Notes: generated by a model from the sequence alone, not told the origin. A stretch of DNA of 64,000 nt from Theocolax elegans (GCA_026168455.1 CM047431.1:669783-733782), one strand, 5' to 3'. Shown: positions 22,824 to 33,870, numbered from the stretch's first letter. Numbers and translations: made by a program.

Positions 22824-22975
22824 ATTGGAACAAAACACAACGTAGTTAACACAAAGAAAAAGCAAAAGCAGTCAGGTAAAAACAAATGAAAACATGACAG
22901 ACGGTTATTATATGAGCCATTTAAGTCTTATTGACATGCGCAATTATGTACAATTATTAGATAAGCAATATAGAA

Positions 22976-23600
22976 ATAGTTAAAGAATTCTTAAAAATAA
23001 ATAATTATTCTAGAGATTTTATAAATAATAATATTCGAAAGAGGTAAAAAAAAAGACATAATGAAGAAAAAAGTGCTAACAATCGTATTAATAATAATAA
23101 AAATTACATAACAACACTTTGTATTCCTAATATACCTGATTTTTATGAAAAAACCAAAAGTTCTTTGAAATATAACAATATTAGAGTAGTACCAAAAATT
23201 CCTAATATCTTTAACAGTATCATTGTGAGAGGAAAAGATAAAAATTCCAGAGACTCCGAAACTAACGTAGTGTATAGAATAAAGTGTAAAGATTGTAATT
23301 CGGCATATATTGGAGAAACTAAACGACAGTTAAAATGTAGAATAAAGGAACATATATCTAATACAAAGAAATCAAACAATCAATATGTAATTAGTGATCA
23401 TATTAGTGATTATAATCATTCTTTTGATTTTGAAAATGTAAAAATTGTTGATGCAATTGGAGGAAAAGAATTATATCTGAAATGCTTCATATTAAATTAG
23501 AAAATAATCCTATAAATGTAAAGGAAGATGTTAGAAATCTTAGTCATCACTATAATGATATTGTTAATAAAATGAAAGTAATTTCTAGTCAGGTTACAAT
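22976..23600 (+). pseudogene. Penelope-like element PLE-2, 5'-truncated, with GIY-YIG domain
   Basis: Starts in the linker after RT (NNYSRDFINNNIRKR). The ORF 23165-23500 contains VVYRIKCKDCNSAYIGETKR, with the GIY-YIG signature variant AYIG and a Cys pair before it, then RIKEH. A frame break after LYLKCF near 23490 precedes the usual C-terminal tail. It is flanked by inverted terminal repeats (22577-22975 and 23775-24085), an arrangement typical of Penelope insertions. RT is missing. Confidence 0.78.
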
Positions 23601-23774
23601 AGCCGCGGATTAATTGTATTATGAGTGATTTGAGTTTTGGTAAAAATAATTTTTAAGTAAAAATAATGTATTAATTAAATATTAAAATTATTATCATGTA
23701 TTAATTTCTCTATCATGAATTTACACTTATAATATACAATTACAAGTTTGAATTTTCGCGCCGTATTATAATAT

Positions 23775-24090
23775 TTCGCGCGCTTATCTAATAATTGTAC
23801 ATAATTGCGCATGTCAATAAGACTTAAATGGCTCATATAATACCCGTCTGTCATGTTTTCATTTGTTTTTACCTGACTGCTTTTGCTTTTTCTTTGTGTT
23901 AACTACGTTGTGTTTTGTTCCAATTATTTATTTATTTACTTATTTATTGTTTATTTATTTATTTATTTTATTTTATTGTTTTCTATTTTTATAATAATGT
24001 GTAAATCACATAAAGGAGAGGTAAATGTTGGCTCATATAACCTTAACTTCTGTGCAATACTTATCTTCGAGAATATGTATCAAAATGCGC
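23775..24090 (+). mobile_element. Penelope-type terminal repeat (right, + orientation)
   Basis: Inverted copy of 22577-22975, including GACTGCTTTTGCTTTTTC and a TTTA microsatellite near 23925-23975. It is truncated after TCGAGAATATGTAT and lacks the hammerhead-like end. Confidence 0.7.
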
Positions 24091-24545
24091 GATAGCGCCT
24101 GAACGCAAGTATGCAGGCGCGTAAAGCCCTTATTATACAGCTAACTAACCCCTCAGATATTTTATATTTTCGTAAATTTAAAATTATACTATCTATTTAT
24201 GCAATGACAAATCTCACATCTATTTTTTATATAAGTTTTCACTTTACAATAAATCCGGTTTGAATTCATAAGTGCATAGTGGAGAAATTCGATGTTATTA
24301 AAGTTGCTTGCTGAATTCCGATTCTCGAATTTTGCTATTTCCACTTTCTTTTTCATTCGATGCAAACAAAAAGAGATAGCGTCATAGGAGATGCGAAAGA
24401 TAGAAAGAGACGAAATTTTTTCCAGCCCGTGAAAGAACGCCTACAGACGTAAAAACTGTTGGCAAGTTGTTTGAGAAGTGGCCGCAAGGGGGAGCTACTG
24501 CCCTACTCTCAGCATTACACACATCGTATTTATATAGATATATTT
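24091..24545. other. No gene seen
   Basis: Unremarkable sequence with somewhat higher GC around 24420-24530. No ORF, RNA gene or transposon end recognised. Confidence 0.5.
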
Positions 24546-24676
24546 CATAGTGTCAGAAAAAATAATAAAAAAAGATAAAGATTATTAAAAAGATAAAGGT
24601 TATTGACTATTTGAGATAATGTAAAAGAAAAATGATTGATTCCCAAGGAGAAAACGAGATGAATGTTAATGGTAAT
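24546..24676 (+). pseudogene. KRR1: KRR1 5' fragment, copy A
   Basis: A leader (TCAGAAAAAATAATAAAA...TATTGACTATTTGAG) and a start ATG at 24632 followed by about 15 codons (MIDSQGENEMNVNG). It is repeated 131 bp downstream as copy B, and its leader and start also resemble copy C (ATG 29868). Copy C reads on into recognisable KRR1. This piece by itself would not be identifiable. Confidence 0.5.
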
Positions 24677-24843
24677 TTCATATTGTCAGAAAAAATAATA
24701 AAAGAAGATAAAGTTTGTTATTGACTATTTGAGAATAAAGATTTATAGAAAAATGACTGATTCCCAAGGAGAAAACCAGCTGAATGTTAATTCCAAATCG
24801 ATCAATAGAAGAGAGTTCCTTTGCGACTTTTTCCCATGTACAG
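24677..24843 (+). pseudogene. KRR1: KRR1 5' fragment, copy B (5' half, split by Gypsy-2)
   Basis: Second leader and ATG (24753, MTDSQGENQLNVN), then a degenerate stretch aligning to the [10 protein letters not shown] region of copy C. It is interrupted at ACAG by the 4737-bp Gypsy-2. The other half continues at 29581. Confidence 0.6.
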
Positions 24844-25110
24844 TGTGAAAGTAACGGGGAGGCGGCAGAGGTCAGGTAAAAAGAAGAAAAAGATTATCTT
24901 GGTTATGTCTTTAATATCGTTCACTATGTGACGCTCGATGCTTTGGTTCGTTCGTCGCACGCGCCTGCGTCACTCTGAAGAGCTCGGCGCCTTACTATCA
25001 CCTTTTATTCCTATTGCTGTAGCTTCTTCGGTAAGGTAGATAATTACCTTATTGGCTACACTAGTTATAATTCATATATATACATCTATCTACAAGGTAT
25101 CGTTATAATA
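24844..25110 (-). repeat. 3' LTR of Gypsy-2
   Basis: 267 bp. On the - strand it should begin TGTTATAACG but reads TATTATAACG, a mutation of the terminal G. It ends TTACTTTCACA. Compare 29314-29580. Confidence 0.92.
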
Positions 25111-25116
25111 ATCGGC

Positions 25117-25557
25117 CTATCCTGATACGGAGGACACGGTGTCCTCTTCGTTAACGCTATCGTCTTCCTCGTCGTAACATTCATTCGCAGGATCTTCAAA
25201 TAATACCCAAGGCTTCAATCGCTCCGGTGATAGTATGGATTCGTAAATTCGTTGCTTAATTGGATACCCCGGAATATCTGTTACTACATATCTATCATTA
25301 TCCAATTTTTCTTTGATGACATAAGGTCCGATAAATTGCTTACCCATTTTAGCACTACCCGGAACGTCAAAAGCAGTGGGTTGTATCATTACATAGTTTC
25401 CTTTCGCATATTCACGGTACGGTTTACGACGCAAATAATACGCATGTGACATGATTTCTTTATTATTACACAGTTTCGTTGATACATCTTCTCGCAGTTT
25501 GATTCGCTCATCAATAAAATCGTTATATACAAAATCATCGTTTATCGCCTCTAACAC
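25117..25557 (-). pseudogene. Gypsy-2 integrase C-terminal tail
   Basis: Contains a GPY-type module (KQFIGPYVIKEKLDNDRYVV) and an acidic end (DEEDDSVNEEDTVSS). It lies in a different frame from the main pol ORF, so a small indel near 25580 separates them. The stop is a few bases before the 3' LTR. No chromodomain is evident. Confidence 0.78.
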
Positions 25558-25582
25558 AACATCGGTTTCTCCTTTACGAATC

Positions 25583-27316
25583 TCATATCCCTAATAGCAC
25601 CTCGGATGGTGTTCTACAAGTTGTCGCATGAATTGTGCTGTTTAATGCAATCTGCACACGTTTCAATACCTCAGGCCAAGCAGTAGGAGCAGATATAAGC
25701 TTACATATCGCAGGGACGATCGTGCGATTGTACCGTTCAATTTGCCCATTTGCCCTGGGTGTTTGCACGGCGATGCAGGTGTGTTTGATACCCATTAACT
25801 CGCAAAATTCGCGAAACTCGTTCCCAGTGAATGCAGATCCGCGATCAGAGATTATACGGCGCGGTACACCGAATATACTGAATAGATTTTTCAAAATTTT
25901 AATAGCCTCATTCGCGGCGGTCGTCTTCGTAGGCTCAAGGACTATAAATTTAGAGAATCCGTCAATAACCTCGAAAATATGACGATATTGTTTTGTCGAA
26001 CGGATAAGCGGACCAACGTGATCAATATGGATCGTGTCCCACGGTTGGGATCCTTTGTCGATCGGATGCAAGAAAGCTTCCTTAATCTTAGCCTTTTTCC
26101 CGTATTCTATACATTTAACGCAATTTATAATACATTTTTTCACGAATTTCCGCATGTTATTAAAATAAAAACCCTTTCTTAATTCATTTACAGTTTTATC
26201 GTATCCTAAGTGTGCCAATTCGTTGTGAACATTAAGAACAAGCTCCTTCCTCATTCCGCGCAGAACTACTAACAATCTTTTATCGTTAATGACACGGAAT
26301 AATTTGTTGTCAGTTACAAGATAATCATTTAAACCTTTACAACCCGATTTCACCTTAGTTTTTATTTCCCGTATTTTGCCGTCGGAAAGCTGTGCCAGTG
26401 CGATCGAGTCACTAGTCGTATCAGCCGCAATAGTATGTACATCAAATTGCCTAGTCAACGCATCTACGTGTCCCATTTGATTCCCTTTTCGATGTCGAAT
26501 TTCATAATTAAACTCATGAAGCTGCAAACTCCACCTACAGATTTTCGCATTGATAGTTTTTTTCTCTAACGTTTGCTTCAAAGCGGCGCAATCGGTTACA
26601 ATAACAAACGGCTTCCCAATTAAAAAGACACGAAAGCGTTCCAGTGCCCTGACAATCGCGAGCGTTTCTAACTCAAAGCTATGATAATTCCTTTCACTAT
26701 CTGTTGTCTTGGCGCTAAAATAAAATACGGGATGTAACATACCATCCTCGTGCCGCTGGAGTAACACCGCCCCATAACCCCTCGAACTCGCGTCGGTATG
26801 CAGCTCTGTTTCCTTGTCGTAATCAAACACCTTTAAAACAGGCTCATTTGTTAAAATTAACTTTAATCTATTGATCGCGTCTATGTGTTCCTGTTTAATT
26901 TCAAATTTATTATTTTTTCGTAAGAGTTCAGTAAGCGGTAAGGCTATTTGAGCGTAGTGAGGCACAAATTTCCGAAAATACCCGGTTAACCCCAGTAAAC
27001 CCTTAAGCTGCCTCGGTGTTTGTGGTACAGGGAACAGTGCTACCGCCGATGTCTTAGAATTTCCCGGTCTGACTTCGTTAAATTTCAACCGATACCCCAA
27101 ATACTCCAACTCGCTTACTACAAATGAACATTTGTCGATTCTTGGTTCTAATCCATAATTTCGCATTAAATCCGTAACTTCTTTAATAATCACAATATTT
27201 TCGTTAACTGTCGCAATTAAAAAATCGTCAAAGAATATTAATAGTTTCTTATCATTAATCAGATCACGGAATAAATGCTCGATGAACTCGGAAAAAATCA
27301 AAGGTGAATTCCGCAA
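25583..27316 (-). pseudogene. Gypsy-2 pol: RT C-terminal half, RNase H, integrase
   Basis: 577 codons. RT catalytic box reads LIFFDDFLIA (FFDD in place of YxDD), then GLTGYFRKFV. RNase H: LHTDASSRGYGAVLL, FELETLAIVRAL, IVTDCAALKQT, GHVDALTR. Integrase: zinc module (HLGYDK...CVKC), DHVGPL and ISDRGSAFTG aspartates, and the NGQIERYNRT glutamate, so the full D,D,E set is present. Frameshifts at both ends are the main lesions. Confidence 0.92.
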
Positions 27317-27327
27317 ACCAAACGGAG

Positions 27328-27945
27328 CTACTTTAAACTCGAATAAACCATTCGCCGTGATAAAAGCGGTATACTTAATCGACTCGGGGTGTACAAAAAC
27401 GTGAAAAAAGCGTCTTTTAAATCAATACGCGTAAAGAATTTCTTACTACCAGCTGCTGCAACCAAATCTTCGATTCTCGGGATCGGGCGATTCATGGGTA
27501 CGGTGATCTTGTTCAGCTCCCTATAGTCCACGCAGAGGCGATAATCTCCTCCCTTCTTCTTGGCCAGCGTCACCGGGCTCGCATACTCCGAGTTGCTTCG
27601 CTGAATGTAACCTTTCTCGAGCCACTCGTTCGTAATCACTTGGATCGCCTTTTCTTCGTGTATGGAAAAGCGTCTAGGCTGCGCTCGAATCAATTTGTCC
27701 GTACGCACCTCAATCCTCAATTGCACAGGACAACTTCTCGGTCCTCGATTCCGATTATTCAAACAAGATGTAATAGCAGTCGTTATTTCCGCCTGCTTGT
27801 CAATCGCCAATGTCGGGTTAATGTCAAGTTGAGGCGAATCCGTTTCGATATCGATATTCATAATTGATTGGACAAAAGCAGTCTCGTCAGCATCAGCATT
27901 CAAAAATAAGCGTATTGCCTTCCTTCCTCCATACGATTTTATCAA
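27328..27945 (-). pseudogene. Gypsy-2 RT N-terminal half
   Basis: Contains GYIQRSNSEYASPVTLAKKK, YRLCVDYRELNKIT and FFTRIDLKDAFF. The reading then goes out of frame near 27400, so the last 20 or so codons are artefact. It overlaps the protease ORF in another frame. Confidence 0.88.
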
Positions 27946-28261
27946 GGAAACATCGTCCTAATACCATGTCCACCACCATCGAATCATCCGGAACAATAGA
28001 AGCGTTGATCTCGTACAAGCGACCGTCAATTAAACCATTAAATTGAACTGCTTGATGACACGTTACGGTACTATTACCAAAACCTCGTAATACGACAGTA
28101 TATTGCAAAATGTTATTTATACCTGTAAGAGATAGACAACAATGTTTAATTAAATTTAATGGACTACCCGAATCGAGTAAAACATCCAATTCCGTAACTC
28201 CTATCAAACATTTTTTTGAGTACGCATTACTATCAGGTATAACCGGTCGATCGATGTTCAT
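27893..28261 (-). pseudogene. Gypsy-2 aspartic protease
   Basis: Motif LDVLLDSGSPLNLIK (DSG active site) and VDMVLGRCFLDK. In the same frame as gag, separated from it by one TGA at 28286-28288 and about 8 codons. A frameshift near its end precedes RT. Confidence 0.82.
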
Positions 28262-28285
28262 TACAACATGGTTTGAATTTTCCTG

Positions 28286-29062
28286 TCATACCGAACCGGA
28301 GTTCCCTGCTGTACACAATTGTGCAAAGTGTCCTGGAGTGTTACACTTGAAACACACGAGCGCTCGACCATTGTTTACGTTTCTTGCTTGTTTTGGTTCC
28401 GACGCTGCTGCTTCACGCTGTCCTCGTAAACATTGCTCACCTCGAACTGCCGCCTTGTTTTCATGACGATTGCTCTCCCGAGCATCTTTCCGTCCTTCAT
28501 GATTTCGACGACCATTTTGAGTAAACTCACCCAAAGAACTCGAGATTCCTTTTATCGCCCTTAACAGACCATCGAGAGTGTCGTGTTGTCCCGATGCAAG
28601 CTGTACACGTACAGTAAAATTATCGATACCTCGAATAATATGGGTGATGCATTCACCGTCCGTCAACTCCGCTCTCCTCGCTAGACTCAATTTTTCCAAG
28701 GCATAATCCTCCAGCCTTTCATTTCGCCGCCACGTACGAGCACGCATTTTCTCCATAAGTTGTCCGATGTCTCTCACCTCTCCGAACATCTCTTTGAGTT
28801 TGACCTTGAGGTTACCCCACGGTAACGTCCATAACTCCTCTTGCGTCTCGTACCATTGTTTCGCCCTTCCGGCCAATTTGTTTGTCGCCAACATCTTCAC
28901 AACATCATCTGTCAATTGATACGCAGTACTAATAACCTCAATTTTCCTTAACCAGGTCTCTAACGTCATCGAAGTATCTTCACTAAAGTTGTAAGTCGGT
29001 ATCTGCGCTGCGACTTTGCTATACGGCGGTCTTCGCGAAATGCGATCTTCATTGGAATTCAC
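28286..29062 (-). CDS. Gypsy-2 gag
   Basis: 258 codons from MNSNEDRISRRPPYSK. Capsid-like region (TLETWLRKIE, LAGRAKQWYE, LKEMFGEVRD, FTVRVQLASGQ) as in metazoan Gypsy gag. A K/R/E/N-rich linker and one zinc knuckle, CFKCNTPGHFAQLC, follow near the C-terminus. Uninterrupted, the only complete ORF of this element. Confidence 0.88.
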   Translation of the reverse strand: MNSNEDRISRRPPYSKVAAQIPTYNFSEDTSMTLETWLRKIEVISTAYQLTDDVVKMLATNKLAGRAKQWYETQEELWTLPWGNLKVKLKEMFGEVRDIGQLMEKMRARTWRRNERLEDYALEKLSLARRAELTDGECITHIIRGIDNFTVRVQLASGQHDTLDGLLRAIKGISSSLGEFTQNGRRNHEGRKDARESNRHENKAAVRGEQCLRGQREAAASEPKQARNVNNGRALVCFKCNTPGHFAQLCTAGNSGSV

Positions 29063-29313
29063 ATTTTATATGGGGCTGCGTAGCTAATTAATCTCTCTAT
29101 CCCTCACCTCCAGAAGCTGTGTCATCTGCGTAAGTTGCGACATCATCGCTTCGAGTGCTTTCTGGAATCTTAGTCGCTCCTCATTCTGATTTACCACGAG
29201 GGTCTCGAGATGCCTCGCGTAGCGTTCTTCCGCCACTTTGATGTTCTTCCAGTATTCTAGATCGAATTCGAATTATTCGGCCGTGTACGTTGAGAAAATC
29301 CCACTTCTGATTC

Positions 29314-29580
29314 TGTGAGAGTAACGGGAAGGCGGCAGAGGTCAGGTAAAAAGAAGAAAAAGATTATCTTGGTTATGTCTTTAATATCGTTCACTATATG
29401 ACGCTCGTTGCTTTGGTTCGTTCGTCGCGCGCGCCTGCGTCACTCTGAAGAGTTCGACGCCTTACTATCGCCTTTTATTCCTATCGCTGTAGCTTCTTCG
29501 GTAAGGTAGATAATTATCTTATTGGCTACAATAGTTATAATTCGTATATATACATCTATCTACAAGGTATCGTTATAACA
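29314..29580 (-). repeat. 5' LTR of Gypsy-2
   Basis: 267 bp, on the - strand TGTTATAACG...TTACTCTCACA. Immediately downstream is GAATCAGAAGTGGGATTTTC, presumably the primer-binding region, though I could not assign a tRNA. Confidence 0.92.
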
Positions 29581-29680
29581 ACAGGGAAAAGTATTTGAAA
29601 GAATGTTGGCCACTGGTACAAAAGGCAATTGAGCGAGCATTTTGTCAAAGCAGTGTTGGACCTTATTGTCTCGTTTAATG
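29581..29680 (+). pseudogene. KRR1: KRR1 fragment, copy B (3' half)
   Basis: Continues copy B after Gypsy-2. EKYLKECWPLVQK is readable, then an indel breaks the frame. Homologous to 29990-30080 in copy C. Confidence 0.65.
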
Positions 29681-29867
29681 ATAAACACTCTCACAAGGTA
29701 TTTATACTTTTTCTTTTAACATTGTCAATTAACTGTTAATCTCTTACAAATTTTAACCTCCCTTAATTTAATTTTTTTTAGTTATCATAAAAAGATAACT
29801 ATTTATTATTTCTTTTAGATATTATAGACTATTTGAGCCTAAAGATTTGAAAGAAAAATGACTGATT

Positions 29868-30115
<248 letters not shown>

Positions 30116-30116
30116 T

Positions 30117-30223
30117 AATTCTGACTCCAGTATAGTGGATATAAATTAATGATTGTTTGAACGTGGTGAAATTCACTATAACTCCAGTGATTGGAAATTA
30201 AATAGTACAATTATTATTATTTA
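30117..30223 (+). repeat. 105-bp module, copy 1
   Basis: Starts CTGACTCCAGTATAGTGGAT and contains TTCACTATAACTCCAGTGATTGG, with a small hairpin (TATAGTG...CACTATA). Copies 2 and 3 are at about 30456-30550 and 30601-30705. It precedes each ESF1 fragment. Confidence 0.85.
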
Positions 30224-30225
30224 AT

Positions 30226-30450
30226 ATTACTCAAGTAACTGAGAAGTCCATTCAGATACTAGTGAAAACCCAATAGACAAATACAAATCCTTGATAAAAT
30301 CTTTTAAACAAGCAGAAGAAGAGAAAAAGAATAAGGAAGTTGAATTAGCATTTACATGGGGTGTAGGAGTTAAAGAAAAGACTGAAAAATTAGTAAAAGA
30401 AAAAATGAAACAGAATGAAAATTTAACTCCGTTTTAACAGTATTTGGAAA
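30226..30450 (+). pseudogene. ESF1: ESF1 fragment, copy 1
   Basis: One frame reads SDTSENPIDKYKSLIKSF, QAEEEKKNKEVELAFTWGVG, KEKTEKLVKEKMKQNENLTPF, then TAA, then QYLEI. This matches from memory the region of ESF1 (nucleolar pre-rRNA processing) with the motif W-x-P/V-G-L-K-E...LTPWEQFLE, the TAA replacing Glu. It is a piece of one exon with no start and no splice sites seen. Confidence 0.7.
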
Positions 30451-30455
30451 TATTA

Positions 30456-30705
30456 TAATTGTGACTCCAGTATAGTGGATATAAATTAATAATTGTTTGA
30501 ACGTGGTGAAATTTACTATAACTCCAGTGATTGGAAATTAAATAGTACAATATTATATGTTCCATACATTTATAATTTGAAAGATAAGAGGTTATTTATT
30601 ATAATTGTGACTCCAGTATAGTGGATATAAATTAATGATTGTTTGAACGTGGTGAAATTCACTATAACTCCAGTGATTGGAAATTAAATAGTACAATTAT
30701 TATTA
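30456..30705 (+). repeat. 105-bp module, copies 2 and 3
   Basis: Two further copies of the CTCCAGTATAGTGGAT module, separated by about 50 bp. Copy 3 leads into the second ESF1 fragment exactly as copy 1 leads into the first, so modules and ESF1 pieces were duplicated together. Confidence 0.85.
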
Positions 30706-30713
30706 TTTTATTT

Positions 30714-30915
30714 TATATTACTCAAGTAACTGAGAAGTCCATTCAGATACTAGTGAAAACCCAATAGACAAATACAAATCCTTGATAAAATCTTTTGAAC
30801 AAGCAGAAGAAGAGAAAAAGAATAAAGAACTTGAATTAGAATTTACATGGGGTATAGGAGGTAAAGAAAAGACTGAAAAATTAGTAAAAGAAAAAACGGA
30901 ATGTATTTGGAAATA
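30714..30915 (+). pseudogene. ESF1: ESF1 fragment, copy 2
   Basis: Repeats 30226-30400 with few changes (ELEFTWGIGGKEKTEKLVKE), then a deletion joins it to TECIWK and a stop. It retains the AEEEKKNKE and TEKLVKEK segments. Confidence 0.7.
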
Positions 30916-31600
30916 ATATTAAGTCATTTCTTTCACAAGTTTGAAAGTCTTTTAATTTTGTAACATCTACATGAATCTGTGACTTTAATTGAAATTCAAA
31001 TATTATTCTATACGTATTTTAACATTTAAATGTAACCAATTATGTCATTTCTTTGACAAGTTTGAATGTCATTTAATAAAATTTTCTAACATTTACACAT
31101 ATAAGTGATTTTTATTCAAATGTCGAGTGACCTGAATGATTGATAAAAAGCATATTGTTATTTAAGGGGACCCTGTGTCATTCTCCATCCTTATTAATGT
31201 TACTGAATAATCTTTTTTTAACTTCCTATATAAAGCCAATACATATTTGTTCGATAATTTGGCAAATGCATAATATATTTAATATAAATAATAATTATAT
31301 GAACTAAAATAAATACAAGATTATTCTCTTTCCAATGTTAAGTGAAAGGGATGTTAATTAATAATTATACCTTCACTTACTTAAATAATTTTAACAAATG
31401 TTGATAAGGTATTAATTATGCTGTATATACTTATAAAAAAAATGATTAAAAATGATTAATGTCTAGATTTGAGACAAGTAAAAATAATTATTAATTTTTA
31501 TCAATTTTCATAAACATTGTTGTTAATAGTTAATAATTTTTTCTAATTTTTTCATTTATAACAGTATTGTAAAAAAATGTATGTGTGTAAAAGTAAATTA
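30916..31600. other. AT-rich sequence with a degenerate 60-bp direct repeat
   Basis: No gene seen. GTCATTTCTTTCACAAGTTTG near 30923 recurs as GTCATTTCTTTGACAAGTTTG near 31044. Confidence 0.5.
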
Positions 31601-33720
31601 AATTAATAATAAATTATTATCAAAAACACCTTCCAAGAAGGTGTCAAAACCCGCAAGTATTGTGTTATTCTAATCAAATTTTGAAAATTGTTATCTGATA
31701 AATAAAATTGTTATCGGTCTGATAAAAAATATCTTTGATTCTAACTCCCACATTTTTTCTACTTATTCATATTTTAATTACACCTTTTTATAAGTAATTT
31801 ATACTCCATAATAGTTTTTCGCAATTGAAAAAACTGAAATCAAAAACACCTTTCAAAAATGTGTCCAAACCCGCAAGTATTGTGTTATTCTAATCAAACT
31901 TTGAAAATTGTTATCTATTCACTATTATTTTTCATTTTTGGCCCATACATGTTTTACAGTAATAAATAAATAATATTCTAATGATATTAATTTGTGCAAA
32001 ATTAATTTCTGCAATACTAATAAACTGGACATTTCTTTTTTATTCTTTTAAATAATAAAATAATACTTGCACCTCCGTTGGTTAAACGCTTCATATATGT
32101 GTTAATTCTGACTTACTTATATATTCCTTTAGATTTATGAAAGTATAATACCGTGAAGAAACTGCAATGAGTAATAATAAATACATATAGCAATACTTTC
32201 TGGCAATTTTATTATCCTACGTCACCAATGAAAAAATAGACATAATTATTTTTATCTAATAAAGTTCTCAAAAGAGGCCTGCGATGGTTCGGTCGGTAGT
32301 GCGTCGGACTCGTAATCTGGAGGTCCCAGGTTTGATTCCCGGCCCCGACCGATTGATACAAGCACCACTGGCGACTGTATTTTCAACAAGTACTATCTTC
32401 ACCTAGACTCCCTATGACCTCCGTCGCAGATTAGCACCGGTTTGGGAGCATAAAAAGAGCGACGTTAAAATAATAAAAAAAAATAAGAAAAAGTTTCCAT
32501 ATCAGTAAACTCAGTATAATGCCTTGCGGTTATTTTTTTAAATACAAGTTTTTCTTAGTAGTTATGTAAAATAATTATTATTTCACTTAACTAAGTATAT
32601 ACAATCTACATGATTTTACCAATTAATTAATTAATAAATAAGATATAATAGCTAAGATGTATGTAATTATTTATAAAATGTAACATCAGTTAATATAGTC
32701 AGAATTAACACATATATGAAGCGTTTAACCAACGGTGGTGCAAGTATTATTTTATTATTTAACAGAATAAAAAAGAAATGTCCAGTTTATTAGTATTGCA
32801 GAAATTAATTTTGCACAAATTAATATCATTAGAATATTATTTATTTATTACTGTAAAACATGTAAGGGCCAAAAATGAAAAATAATAGTGAAAGATACTT
32901 TTCATAAAAAAAAATCTGTATTCAGATTGGTAGAAATTTTTGCATTGTTCAAAATACTTGTCGATTAAAGTTTGATTTCAGTACTTTCAATTGCAGAAAC
33001 TTTTTACGAAGCTTAAGTAATATATATAAAAATGTTTATTTAAAATATAAATTTATGGTACGATTCAAAATACTTGTCGGTTTCAGTTTGATTTCAATTC
33101 TTTCAATTGCAGAAATTTTTTATACGAAATTTTCGTGGATTTTTATTTTTATTGTGGATTTCATCGTAACCATGAAGGGCGTTTATTCTGAAAGAAATTT
33201 TCGTAAAATTTAAAAAAATATTTAATTAAAATTCAAAGAAATAGATAAAATAAGGTAGTTAGAATTAAAATGATTTATTTATTAGATAACAATGTCGGAT
33301 TGAATTGCTGAATTTATTTATCAGATAACAATTTTCAAAGTTTGATTAGAATAACACAATACTTGCGGGTTTTGACAGCTTCTTGGATGGTGTTTTCGAA
33401 TTGAATACTTTCAATTGCAGAAAAATAATATGGAATATAAGTTAGATATAGAAAAGGTGTAATTAAAATATAAGTAAGTAGAGAAAATATGGGAATTAGA
33501 ATCAAAGATATTTTTATCTTATATTTTAAAATTTATCAGACAGATAACAATTTTATTTATCAGATAACAATTTTCAAAGTTTGATTAGAATAACACAATA
33601 CTTGCGGGTTTTGACACCTTTTTAAAAGGTGTTTTTGATTTCAGTTTTTTTAATTGCAAAAAACTATTATGGAGTATAAATTACTTATAAAAAGGTGTAA
33701 TTAAAATATGAATTTATTAT
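31600..33720. mobile_element. Foldback element with tandem units in its arms
   Basis: Arms contain about 220-245-bp units with the motif ACCCGCAAGTATTGTGTTA (31650 and 31870 in +; about 33370 and 33600 inverted), plus two degenerate units near 32940-33130. A further inverted pair, 31925-32110 and 32702-32885 (GAAGCGTTTAACCAACGG), brackets the centre. Tandem repeats inside long inverted arms recall FB/Galileo-type elements. No transposase. Confidence 0.7.
32276..32490 (+). mobile_element. tRNA-derived SINE
   Basis: Head GGTTCGGTCGGTAGTGCGTC with an A-box-like segment, anticodon-like loop ACTCGTAATC, and B-box-like GGTTTGATTCC at about 32330. The body ends GAGCGACGTTAAAATAAT and an A-rich tail. 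A 3' end with the same GAGCGACGTTAAA motif occurs at about 62855. It sits near the centre of the foldback element. Not a functional tRNA gene, because the body continues about 140 bp past the tRNA-like part. Confidence 0.8.
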
Positions 33721-33870
33721 ACTTTGTCTTTAATTCATAGTGCAACGATTCAGAGAGACTACGAAAGAATTAATATAATTTTTAATGAATATTGACGTGT
33801 AGTAAGTTACCAATGTAATAATTATAATATATGTATATTCAATCTTGGTATTATAATCTAATGTAAAATA
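33720..33870 (+). mobile_element. Penelope terminal-repeat fragment
   Basis: Inverted copy of about 22440-22590 (ACTTTGTCTTTAATTCATAG ... AATCTAATGTAAAATA), ending before the hammerhead-like motif. Confidence 0.75.

Larger units (their letters stand above)
22363..22975 (-). mobile_element. Penelope-type terminal repeat (pLTR), inverted, with hammerhead-like end
   Basis: On the - strand this runs from GCTTATCTAATAATTG through GACTGCTTTTGC, a TTTA-rich microsatellite (22711-22823) and AATTCATAGTGCAACGATTC to a hammerhead-like motif at 22394-22432. The first part recurs in + orientation at 23775-24085. The part 22440-22590 recurs inverted at 33720-33870, and 22325-22460 recurs near 44085-44210. 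Confidence 0.65.
24844..29580 (-). mobile_element. Gypsy-2: 4737-bp Ty3/Gypsy element with TSD
   Basis: Two 267-bp LTRs (24844-25110 and 29314-29580, 13 mismatches by eye, about 95% identical) flank gag, PR, RT, RH and IN on the - strand. The target duplication is ACAG (24840-24843 and 29581-29584). The empty site is visible in the related repeat at about 29990 (TTTACAGGGAAAAG). Compact size and a TPRANGQIERYNR integrase motif suggest the mdg3/micropia or Mag group; I cannot decide which. Frameshifts make it defective. Confidence 0.93.

Noticed and set aside
22519..22885. Membrane-protein ORFs rich in L, F, I and Y
   Set aside because: They are translations of the TTTA microsatellite in the Penelope terminal repeat.
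32281..32345. Functional tRNA gene
   Set aside because: A and B boxes and an anticodon-like loop are present, but the sequence continues into a SINE body with an A-rich tail, and the acceptor stem is not convincing.
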